Shown: positions 28,566 through 34,766 of the stretch, piece after piece
Position numbering within the stretch: position 1 is the first letter of the stretch
Layout: each line of letters begins with the position of its first letter
Program-made: the position numbers and the translations under genes
Source of the DNA: Candidatus Binatus sp.
Lineage (GTDB): Bacteria; Desulfobacterota; Binatia; Binatales; Binataceae
Direction of reading: 5' to 3'
Assembly: GCF_030646925.1 (NCBI RefSeq)
Contig: NZ_JAUSKL010000012.1
Location: 1 to 34,766, forward strand
DNA length: 34,766 nucleotides
Notes under the pieces: model-generated
What the model saw: the letters and a program-made list of their open reading frames with translations, nothing else
Told to the model about the DNA's origin: nothing
Database searches by the model: none

Positions 28566-29914
28566 TGCTCGTCAGGCGTCGGCGGCACTGCAATCTGCGT
28601 CGACGTGCTTGCGGTTTCGATCGTGCTCGCATTCCAGATTGCCGGTGCGAGCTGATCGAAATAGTTCGCGCCTTCGCCGATGATCACCAGCGCCGCATTC
28701 GCGCGGTAGTCGATTCGATGCGCGCTGGCGCCGCCGAGCAGGCGATCCAGCAGCGTCGCGTAGACCACGGCAAAATGGCTCGCAGTCTGCTTGTCCGTAA
28801 ATGTCAGCATCCAGATCACGTTCAGCCCGCGGCTCTGCTGCAGCACGATCATGCGATCGGCGGTCCATCGCGAGGCGATCGCAATCTCGCTCGATTGCTT
28901 GCCCAGATTGCGCTCCAGGATCACGCGCAGCAGCAACTCCCCGTAAGTGCTGTCATCGACTTTCCTCCAGCCGTGCATGATTTGTTCGTAGCCGGAGAGC
29001 GCGATGCGCGGAGTGTGCGCGCGATCTTCGAAAAAAATCCCGGGATGCAAAATCTGATGCGTCGATTCCGGCGGACGTTGGTACAGCGCGTCCACCGCGC
29101 TCCATCCGCCGCGCCGATAAGCCTCCGCCACGAACCGCACGCCCTCCGAATACTGAAACAGCAGCGGTACGCTGAGCCCTTCCGGCGTGCCCGGCGACTC
29201 GGCCGCGAGCGATTGAGGCATGCCCTTGAGGCCGCCGATTAGCCGGTTCGAAATGTCGTTGTCCATTCGACCCATCGCGTACGCGAAACCCGCGAGCGTC
29301 GCGTCGCCTTCCGCGACGGCTTTCAGAGCCAGCGCGCGGTCATCGTTGTCTTTCACCGCGTCGAGACTTTTTTCGAGGCCGAAATTCTGATCCTGCAGCG
29401 CGTGAGTCAGTTCATGCGCCAGCAGCATCTCGCCGACGAGATCGCGCTGAATCAGAAATTGGCTCGTGGCGTTCCAGAAACCCAAATCGGCGCCACCCTT
29501 CACGAGCACCATCGTTTTCTCATGCGCATCGTAGAAGCCCGCCACCTGGCTCCGCAGCAGCTTCAACGTTTCAGCTTTCAGATCCATCTGCGACGGATAC
29601 AGCCCCAGCAGCGCCCCGACGATTCCTTCGACCTGCAACTGGCTGTCGGTGTAATCGCGCATCATGTCCGCTTCGATCATCGCCTCGGCTTCGTCCCGCG
29701 TTTTCACGACGAGCGGCACCGGCTGCTTGAACTGAAGCTGGCGAAGCGTCGGCAGGCCTGCTTCGATTTTCTCCGCCTGGCTCGAATTGACGTGATCGCC
29801 GCTGACCAGCGAGTAGGCGCATCCCGCCAGCAGCATCGCCGCCACGATCAAATGCGCAAAGCCCGGCCACCGGCGCCGTCGCGCGTAACCGATGCGGCCG
29901 GAGCGCTTTTTCAT
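28562..29914 (-). CDS. HELTH metallopeptidase-like lipoprotein (paralogue 1)
   Basis: 450-residue predicted lipoprotein. A basic N terminus is followed by a hydrophobic run and the lipobox LLAGC with Cys32, so it should be membrane-anchored. H167-E-L-T-H171 in LAHELTHALQDQNFG and Glu202 in AVAEGDATLAGFAYAMGRMD make it a candidate gluzincin-type zinc peptidase. The C-terminal half contains FQYSEGVRFVAEAYRRGGW and a segment that recurs in the paralogue. Its start overlaps the rlpA-like gene by ATGA, and its own stop overlaps the second paralogue by ATGA. Placement after a septal peptidoglycan enzyme hints at an envelope role. Catalysis is unproven, because HELTH motifs also occur in inactive folds. 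Confidence 0.82.
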   Translation of the reverse strand: MKKRSGRIGYARRRRWPGFAHLIVAAMLLAGCAYSLVSGDHVNSSQAEKIEAGLPTLRQLQFKQPVPLVVKTRDEAEAMIEADMMRDYTDSQLQVEGIVGALLGLYPSQMDLKAETLKLLRSQVAGFYDAHEKTMVLVKGGADLGFWNATSQFLIQRDLVGEMLLAHELTHALQDQNFGLEKSLDAVKDNDDRALALKAVAEGDATLAGFAYAMGRMDNDISNRLIGGLKGMPQSLAAESPGTPEGLSVPLLFQYSEGVRFVAEAYRRGGWSAVDALYQRPPESTHQILHPGIFFEDRAHTPRIALSGYEQIMHGWRKVDDSTYGELLLRVILERNLGKQSSEIAIASRWTADRMIVLQQSRGLNVIWMLTFTDKQTASHFAVVYATLLDRLLGGASAHRIDYRANAALVIIGEGANYFDQLAPAIWNASTIETASTSTQIAVPPTPDEQ

Positions 29915-30603
29915 TCCTGCACGATGATGATTGGAAATCCGAGATGCGCTGTTGCCGATGCGCGCGTTTCCGCCTCTGCCCGTGTCGAAAATGCGCCCAT
30001 GCGCACACGGTAGTAGCGCCGCCCGGACGCATCAAGCCGATCGACGCGGATGTCGCGATAGTAGGCCAGCATCCGGTCGCGCAAACGGTCGGCATTGTCT
30101 TCGCGCGAAAACGAGCCGATCTGCACCAGGTAGCGCGGCGCCGATCCCACCGGCCGCGATCCCTCAGGCGCGCTGATCAGATCGATTCGCACCGGCGCCG
30201 TGCCGTTATCGAGCATCCCGATTACTCGCGCCGCTTTGCGCGACAGATCGATCTTGCGTCCCTTCACGAACGGCCCGCGATCGTTGATCGTCACCTCGAC
30301 CGATCGATGATTCGCGAGATTCGTAACCATTACCCGGCACCCGAGCGGAAAGATCGTCGATGCCGCGCTCAGATCTTCCTGATCGTAAATTTCCCCGCTC
30401 GAAGTTGGACGGCCGTTGAAGCCGGGCCCGTACCACGACGCGACTCCCATCTCCTTGATCGATTGCCCGGTCTGAGGTGCAACGCTTGCCTGAGTTGGCG
30501 CGACCAGGACCGGTTTCGTTTTAGATGTAGCACACGCGGCGAGCACGCCGCTCATTCCAGCCGCGAGCAAAGCGCGGCAAATCACCTTGCGCAGGTATCC
30601 CAA
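29911..30603 (-). CDS. rlpA: RlpA-family lipoprotein, septal lytic transglycosylase with SPOR domain
   Basis: In other bacteria RlpA cleaves glycan strands that lack stem peptides, acting at the division septum. With TTG 30603 as start the protein has 230 residues. It has a signal peptide ending in the lipobox LAAC, then a double-psi beta-barrel (GVASWYGPGFNGRPTSSGE through NDRGPFVKGRKIDLSRKAA) and a C-terminal SPOR domain (YLVQIGSFSREDNADRL, YYRVRMGAFSTRAEAE). NDRGPF holds the expected catalytic Asp. TTG 30603 is preferred because GGTGGAG lies 5 bases upstream and a perfect TATAAT lies just before. A longer TTG start at 30624 would overlap that box. It heads a three-gene operon with the two HELTH proteins. 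Confidence 0.9.
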   Translation of the reverse strand: MGYLRKVICRALLAAGMSGVLAACATSKTKPVLVAPTQASVAPQTGQSIKEMGVASWYGPGFNGRPTSSGEIYDQEDLSAASTIFPLGCRVMVTNLANHRSVEVTINDRGPFVKGRKIDLSRKAARVIGMLDNGTAPVRIDLISAPEGSRPVGSAPRYLVQIGSFSREDNADRLRDRMLAYYRDIRVDRLDASGRRYYRVRMGAFSTRAEAETRASATAHLGFPIIIVQE

Positions 30604-30623
30604 CTCCGCTCCACCCCGCGGCA

Positions 30624-30629
30624 ATTATA
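30624..30629 (-). promoter_or_regulatory. -10 element for the rlpA operon
   Basis: The minus strand reads TATAAT exactly at 30629-30624. A transcript start near 30617 would give a leader of about 14 bases to TTG 30603. No good -35 is present at 16-18 bases, so the promoter may rely on an activator or an extended element. Confidence 0.5.
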
Positions 30630-30720
30630 GAAACTGCGACGACCGGGCAGAAGAGCTTCGCTGTTGACGAACTTGCGCGCGGCGCTTCGGGACTTCCCCG
30701 CCGCGTGGTAGCATCGGGGC

Positions 30721-31881
30721 GTGCTGCGGACGAGGCAGGAGCTGGAGGAAATCGAAGCGCGCACGCTGGCCCCGTATGCGATGCCGTCGCGGGCCAGCCG
30801 GGGGCGGCGCTATCCCGAGCCCGAGCATCCGATCCGCACAGCGTTCCAGCGCGACCGCGATCGCATCATCCACTCAGCCGCGTTTCGCCGCCTCGAATAC
30901 AAAACCCAGGTCTTCGTCAATCACGAGGGTGATTACTATCGCACCCGCCTCACGCATACGCTCGAGGCGGCGCAGATTACGCGCACCGTCGCGCGCGCGC
31001 TCGGGCTCAACGAGGAACTGGCCGAGGCGGTCGCGCTCGCGCACGACCTCGGTCATACGCCATTCGGCCACGCCGGCGAGAAGATGCTGAACGAGCTGAT
31101 GACGCCCTACGGCGGCTTCGATCACAACGCGCAGAGTCTCCGCACCGTTGATTGGATAGAAATACGCTACCCCAATTTTCGCGGCCTGAACTTGAGCTTC
31201 GAGGTCCGCGAAGGAATCGTCAAGCATTCGAATTTTCACGATCGTCCCGCCGCGCGCGAATTCGATCCTGCCATCTATCCGTGCCTCGAGGCGCAGATAG
31301 TCGATCTCGCCGATGAAATCGCGTACCTCGCGCACGACATCGACGACGGCGTCAAGGCCGGGATGCTCAGTTCCGAAGAATTGAACGCGTCGTCGATGTA
31401 TCGCGCGGCCTCAGCCGCGGCGCGCAGCACATCTCCTGACGCCGAGCCCCGCATTCATCGCTATCAGACCGTGATCAAAATGATCGACGCGATGTCCACC
31501 GACCTGATGACCCACGTCGCCGCGGAACTCGAGCGCGCCAAGGTGTCGAGCATCGACGACGTGCGCCGACAGGGTAGGGCGCTCGCGAGTTTCGGCCCCG
31601 CGATGGGCGTGCAGGTCGAGGAAATCAAGCAGGTGATGCGCGACAAGTTGTATCGCCATTACCGCGTCAGCCGGATGACGGAAAAGGCGGGCAGGGTGCT
31701 CGCGCAACTGTTCCAGACCTACATGGCGGAGCCGCGCCAGATTCCCGCGCATGTGCTCGCGCGCGCGGAACGCGACGGTGAGCCGGTGTCGCGCGCCGTC
31801 GCGGATTATATCGCCGGCATGACCGACCGTTTCGCGCTCGACGAATACCGGAAGCTGTTTGACCCCGATGAACGCGTCTGA
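30721..31881 (+). CDS. dgt: Deoxyguanosinetriphosphate triphosphohydrolase-like HD protein
   Basis: Hydrolyses dNTPs to deoxynucleosides and triphosphate, or is a close relative of that family. The 386-residue protein has HP(I)RTAFQRDRDRIIHSAAFRRL at the N terminus. The HD-domain metal ligands are His79 in LTHTLEAAQ, H108-D109 in AHDLGHTPFGHAGE and a later Asp in HDIDDGVKAG. The length and GDYYRTRL segment place it in the dGTPase-like type 2 group (about 380 residues), rather than the longer E. coli Dgt. GTG 30721 gives the family start (LRTRQELEEIEARTLAPYA). It is divergent from rlpA, and its end overlaps the TPR gene by 14 bases. Confidence 0.92.
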   Translation: MLRTRQELEEIEARTLAPYAMPSRASRGRRYPEPEHPIRTAFQRDRDRIIHSAAFRRLEYKTQVFVNHEGDYYRTRLTHTLEAAQITRTVARALGLNEELAEAVALAHDLGHTPFGHAGEKMLNELMTPYGGFDHNAQSLRTVDWIEIRYPNFRGLNLSFEVREGIVKHSNFHDRPAAREFDPAIYPCLEAQIVDLADEIAYLAHDIDDGVKAGMLSSEELNASSMYRAASAAARSTSPDAEPRIHRYQTVIKMIDAMSTDLMTHVAAELERAKVSSIDDVRRQGRALASFGPAMGVQVEEIKQVMRDKLYRHYRVSRMTEKAGRVLAQLFQTYMAEPRQIPAHVLARAERDGEPVSRAVADYIAGMTDRFALDEYRKLFDPDERV

Positions 31882-32506
31882 TAGCTCCGCAAAAACGATT
31901 CGGCAGCGGCGTTCGATCGTTATTCGCCGCGAGGATCACATCGGCGATCCAGTCGGCCTGGTATTTCTCGATTCACCCGAAACCGATGGCGATGCCGTGA
32001 TGGAACGGCTCGGAAAATATCTCGGCGCAAAATTAAAAGTGATCAAGGCGGAAGTTTCGCGCGACGAAATCACCGTCGAGATCGAAGCCAGGGGATGGAA
32101 AGAGGAGGGCGCCCGGATGGCCGCCGCGGCTCGCGATCTTCATCTCAAAGGCGGACGGCGTGCGGCGCTCTCGATGTATCTCGACGCGCTCGATCTGGAC
32201 CCGATGAACGCGGACGCGCTCCGTGGGATGGGTCTTGCTCTCGCTGAACAGGAGAAATTCGGCGACGCGCTGACGACGCTCAAGAAGGCGCGCGAGTTCG
32301 GCGCCGATACCGCCGAGATGCTGCTCACGATGGGCAAATCCGCCGCCCGGCTCGAGCGCAAAGCGAGCGCGATCGGGTACTACGAACAGGTGCTCAAAAT
32401 CGAGCCGCGGAACTTCGTCGCGCGCCGCGCCCTGCACGCGCTGCGCTCCAGGGACGAAGCGACATCGTCCGCTCACTCACCCGCAATCTCCAGCAAGGAG
32501 CAGTAA
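31868..32506 (+). CDS. TPR-repeat protein, function unknown
   Basis: 212-residue soluble protein starting at ATG 31868 inside the end of the dGTPase gene; TTG 31859 is possible. The first 85 residues (RREDHIGDPVGLVFLDSPET, GAKLKVIKAEVSRDEITVEI) look like a small alpha/beta module that I cannot assign. Residues about 85-200 hold three tetratricopeptide-like helix pairs, e.g. RRAALSMYLDALDLDPMNADA, split here as YLDALDLDPMN, ALRGMGLALAEQ and GYYEQVLKIEPRNFVAR. It has no signal peptide. TPRs mediate protein contacts. The overlap suggests co-expression with the dGTPase, but no function can be stated. Confidence 0.8.
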   Translation: MNASDSSAKTIRQRRSIVIRREDHIGDPVGLVFLDSPETDGDAVMERLGKYLGAKLKVIKAEVSRDEITVEIEARGWKEEGARMAAAARDLHLKGGRRAALSMYLDALDLDPMNADALRGMGLALAEQEKFGDALTTLKKAREFGADTAEMLLTMGKSAARLERKASAIGYYEQVLKIEPRNFVARRALHALRSRDEATSSAHSPAISSKEQ

Positions 32507-32572
32507 CTCTCATCGTTGAGTTCTTGGTCCTGAGAGATTACTTGGCTGCGGCATTATGAAGCACCCGATTTC

Positions 32573-32997
32573 ATGTTTTCGATCGTCGTCGCGTTCGCGT
32601 CTGCGGCCTTGTTGATCTCGTCGCGACCGTCGCCCGCGATTTCCGACGGTGCGATTCCCGTCGCGGCCAATCATCCCGAGGCGCGCTCACCCTGGGCTGG
32701 CCTCGTGCGAATCCCGAGGCCGTGTTGCAGATGTCCGCGGTGCTGGCGCTGCGCAATCAGGCCGAGCTGGAGGAACTGAAAGTTCAACTTCAACAACCCG
32801 GCTCGCCCGCCTATCACCAATGGTTCAGCATCGCGCAATTCATGCGCCGCTTCGGTCCTACGCAGAGCCAGTTGGATGAGCTGGTGGATTGGCTCCGCCG
32901 GAACCATTTCACAATCGATAAGACCAGCCTCGGCACACGAATGGTGCGATTTCGCGGCACCGTCGCGGACGTCGAGCGTGAGCAAGTAACCGATTAA
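32573..32997 (+). pseudogene. Remnant of a sedolisin (S53, kumamolisin-like) protease propeptide
   Basis: From ATG 32573 one frame reads a signal-peptide-like start (FSIVVAFASAALLIS). A second frame, shifted by one, takes over at about 32680-32700 and reads LALRNQAELEEL, QPGSPAYHQWFS, FGPTQSQLDELVDWLRR and RFRGTVADVE. That order is the pro-kumamolisin activation domain. It stops at TAA 32995-32997, where the catalytic S53 domain should begin. A frameshift and the loss of all catalytic sequence mark a decayed gene. The piece from GTG 32722 could still be read as 91 residues. Confidence 0.75.
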
Positions 32998-33299
32998 GAC
33001 GTGAAGATTTAACCGCAGATTCCGCCGATTCCGCCGATAACAGGAAAAATTTATGTGGAGAATAGAGTCGCTGAACTCAAACGAGCTTGGCGACCTGATT
33101 ACGACGTGCGACAAATAGTGGCGCTAGCGCGGTCGCCTCGCTAAAGTATCGGCGTGACGAAGCCAAAACCGCGAAAGCGAAAGCCGATCAGCGAGAAGCA
33201 GCGCGAGAGCGACGAAAAGCTAAGAGATGAACTGCGCGCGTTCGACGTAAAGAAATTCCGATAAGGCGCCAGAGAAAGCGATTCACCGGAGTCCACAAA
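32998..33299. other. Short intergenic region with tandem repeats and tiny ORFs
   Basis: GATTCCGCC is present in tandem at 33018-33035, within a stretch that resembles dispersed intergenic repeats. A 10-base palindrome GCGCTAGCGC sits at 33121-33130. ATG 33053-33118 could encode 21 residues with AGGA upstream, but nothing supports it further. A 36-codon basic ORF (33154-33264) is listed separately. Confidence 0.5.
33154..33264 (+). CDS. Small basic ORF, 36 residues, doubtful
   Basis: GTG 33154 to TAA 33264 encodes a lysine/arginine-rich peptide (PKPRKRKPISEKQRESDEKL at its core). No clear Shine-Dalgarno site precedes it. The composition resembles tails or linkers of larger proteins rather than a folded domain. 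It lies 35 bases before the 62-codon ORF, so the two could form a small pair. It may well be a chance frame. Confidence 0.25.
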   Translation: MTKPKPRKRKPISEKQRESDEKLRDELRAFDVKKFR

Positions 33300-33488
33300 A
33301 TGCGAAAGGTTAGATCGGTGGACATAAGCGGCGACTACGTTGACCAGATTCTCGCCGACTTTAACGAACGCATCGGAGAAACAGGGATTCAACAGGAATC
33401 GGACATCATTTCGATTCAGCACGAATCAATCATGATGGGCTCTCAGCGGAAGTCAGTTGTGTGGGTATTTTACTGGTCAGATGATTAG
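33300..33488 (+). CDS. Small hypothetical protein, 62 residues
   Basis: ATG 33300 has CGGAG about 8 bases upstream. The product (ISGDYVDQILADFNERIGE, then SIQHESIMMGSQRKSVVWVFYW) has the mixed composition of a real small soluble protein and a hydrophobic strand near the C terminus. I do not recognise a family. It ends convergently inside the DUF3800 gene end, with a 4-base overlap of stop codons. Local base composition is less GC-rich than the core operons, suggesting acquired DNA. Confidence 0.5.
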   Translation: MRKVRSVDISGDYVDQILADFNERIGETGIQQESDIISIQHESIMMGSQRKSVVWVFYWSDD

Positions 33489-34387
33489 TTGGCCTCGCGC
33501 GCTTTGCGGCCTCGCTCTTCGCGCGCTAGCCGACGCTCCTCGCGCTCAATCATTTGCCTAAATACCTGTTCGTTCCACCTCGCCCCGTTGCGTCGAAAAG
33601 CGTCAGCGATTTGATTGCAAAATTCCTCTTTTGGCACAAAACGAAATGCGTCTGTAGGTTTGAATAGTTTCAGGGCCGCGCGATGGATCGGATCGTTCCT
33701 AAAACCTTGCCTGATCTCCGTCGCTACGCGATAGTGCCACGCGATTAGGTCGGCTGCCTGAAGCATCGGATTCTCAATTTTTTCATCGAACGCTATTGGC
33801 CCGAGTAGTGAGGGGCGCGGTGAGATTTGCTTGATTATTTCATATCCGGCCAAAAGTTCGCTGCTGTAGTCGTTTCGTTCAAACACGAACGTAATCTGCT
33901 CAGCGAACGATGGACCTTGCGTATTAACGACTGTCTCGATGCAATCCTTAGCTAGGATTTTATACGGACCGTCATGCGAACGTTCAGGAAGAAATTCCTT
34001 CACGAATGGTACGGCTGCATACCAGACGCTAGCGAGCATGTGAACACCATATGCTCGCCCCGCATATTGAGCAGCAATGGGAACCAAACGATCCGTCAGG
34101 CGATCAACCTTTTCCCGTGTCCAACCTTCGTAGACGCCGCGCGGCGTTTTAGCCTCGGCATCTGTCGCGTGATAAAGCAGCGCACCTTCCTGGCGGAGCA
34201 CTTTGTTCCACTTAATTTCAAATCGTCGCCAATCGCGCGCAGGGGACAGATATCCAGCCACGACGATGACTGGTGCCTGAGCATGCGTTCCGCCTTCATC
34301 GAAATATCCCGTTACGTCAAGCACAAACAATCTCTTTGAACGCAGCAGCTTGGCCAATCGACCAACTCGATCGTAAGTGGTGCTCAC
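33485..34387 (-). CDS. DUF3800 domain protein
   Basis: 300-residue protein whose N-terminal GYFDEGG (Asp30, Glu31) and later LQAADLIAWHY (Asp213) are the hallmarks of DUF3800, a family predicted to have an RNase H-like fold with acidic catalytic residues. FVFERND (Glu170) is a further conserved acidic strand. Members are common in mobile and defence-related neighbourhoods, but the activity is unproven. The C-terminal 30 residues are a charged helix rich in Arg and Glu. The start is GTG 34387, with GAGG about 6 bases upstream and TATAGT (minus strand 34419-34414) as possible -10. Codon use is visibly less GC-biased than in the core genes, which supports recent transfer. Confidence 0.85.
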   Translation of the reverse strand: MSTTYDRVGRLAKLLRSKRLFVLDVTGYFDEGGTHAQAPVIVVAGYLSPARDWRRFEIKWNKVLRQEGALLYHATDAEAKTPRGVYEGWTREKVDRLTDRLVPIAAQYAGRAYGVHMLASVWYAAVPFVKEFLPERSHDGPYKILAKDCIETVVNTQGPSFAEQITFVFERNDYSSELLAGYEIIKQISPRPSLLGPIAFDEKIENPMLQAADLIAWHYRVATEIRQGFRNDPIHRAALKLFKPTDAFRFVPKEEFCNQIADAFRRNGARWNEQVFRQMIEREERRLAREERGRKAREAN

Positions 34388-34625
34388 AGCGCACCTCGCG
34401 GAGTAGGGGCGCTACTATATGTCGGCGCGTCGCTGTCGCTCGCTGATTTCCCCGCATTGCCAGATTCCTTGGCGGATTCGAGCAGTTTTGAACCTAGCTG
34501 TACATCCCAACAAACTCGCGCTAGTGGTAGTGGGCGGTTTTGAAATGAACCGCTTATGGTTCAGTCAAGGACGAGCGACCCTTGAGTGCGTTGCGCTGCT
34601 GACGCTCTCTCTGTCGGTAGCTATG
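34388..34625. other. Non-coding region between DUF3800 gene and IS630 fragment
   Basis: No gene is seen. A 6-base inverted repeat GCGGTT (34534-34539) / AACCGC (34548-34553) follows a TA-containing CTAGTGGTAGTGG stretch near 34521-34533. The start of that stretch resembles CTAGTGG at 34626, over the transposase stop. This may include the end of the IS, but the other end is outside the window, so the boundary cannot be fixed. Confidence 0.4.
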
Positions 34626-34766
34626 CTAGTGGCCTGTAACAGTGACATTGGTATCGGAATAGATGCGATGGTTGGGGTCGCGATAGGTCCACTTGATGGG
34701 TTTGGGAGCGCGGTTGTAGTGACGGATGTAGCGCATCAGCTTGCGGGCCAAGTCCTTAACCGAGGT
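34626..34766 (-). CDS. IS630-family transposase, C-terminal part (cut by window edge)
   Basis: The minus strand from the window edge to TAG at 34628-34626 encodes 46 residues. VKDLARKLMRYIRHYNRAPK is followed by PIKWTYRDPNHRI and a short tail ending TGH. The sequence L..KL..YI..YN...P..WTY.DP..RI is the typical C terminus of IS630-family DDE transposases, placed after their last catalytic acid. The rest of the element is beyond the window. Whether the copy is intact cannot be judged. Confidence 0.75.
   Translation of the reverse strand, partial: TSVKDLARKLMRYIRHYNRAPKPIKWTYRDPNHRIYSDTNVTVTGH

Noticed and set aside
33053-33118. 21-codon ORF with AGGA upstream
   Set aside because: Too short and without conservation evidence or gene context to report as a gene.

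Overview
The window is a high-GC bacterial chromosome segment. Start codons are often GTG or TTG, and genes are packed into long plus-strand operons with 4-base overlaps. Lipoproteins and an RlpA/SPOR protein point to a Gram-negative (diderm) cell. A Bacillus/Wolinella-like type-B succinate:quinone oxidoreductase (single cytochrome b subunit, order C-A-B), the order mdh-sdhCAB-sucCD-ndk and the use of PyrR fit a deltaproteobacterium-like lineage (Desulfobacterota, Myxococcota or Binatota sense). This placement is inference, not proof.

Layout. 1-89: start of an IS1595-like transposase on the minus strand, cut by the window edge. 90-433: repeat-bearing non-coding DNA. 434-7145: TCA-cycle operon (malate dehydrogenase, SdhC/A/B, SucC/D) ending in nucleoside diphosphate kinase. 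7240-10170: RlmN, MTA phosphorylase and a PfkB-type kinase. 10155-13367: envelope sugar genes (polyprenyl-phosphate glycosyltransferase, UDP-glucose dehydrogenase, NAD-dependent epimerase). 13367-16647: a tiny coupled ORF, LepA, signal peptidase I and an 11-residue-repeat coiled-coil protein. 16656-25135: pyrimidine operon pyrR, pyrB fusion, pyrC, carA, carB, followed by recG. 27276-30603 (minus): rlpA plus two paralogous HELTH metallopeptidase-like exported proteins, joined by ATGA overlaps. 30721-32506: dNTPase (Dgt-like) and a TPR protein. 32573 onward: accessory tail with a frameshifted and truncated sedolisin (S53) propeptide remnant, small unknown ORFs, a DUF3800 protein and, at the right edge, the end of an IS630-like transposase. 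IS fragments at both edges suggest the window is bounded by repeats.

The most notable object is the aspartate carbamoyltransferase gene at 17374-19326. One uninterrupted frame encodes a full ATCase catalytic chain, then the four-cysteine zinc domain of the PyrI regulatory chain without the PyrI nucleotide-binding domain, then a complete PyrR-like phosphoribosyltransferase domain. It lies directly after a separate pyrR. This looks like an ATCase whose allosteric nucleotide sensor was replaced by a PyrR-type sensor.

Upstream of pyrR the leader holds a hairpin resembling a PyrR-binding loop, a textbook intrinsic terminator (8-bp stem, T7) and a 21-codon leader ORF. That ORF runs through the terminator and ends in an ATGA overlap with pyrR. 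Together these suggest pyrimidine control at both the transcript and enzyme levels by related PyrR modules.
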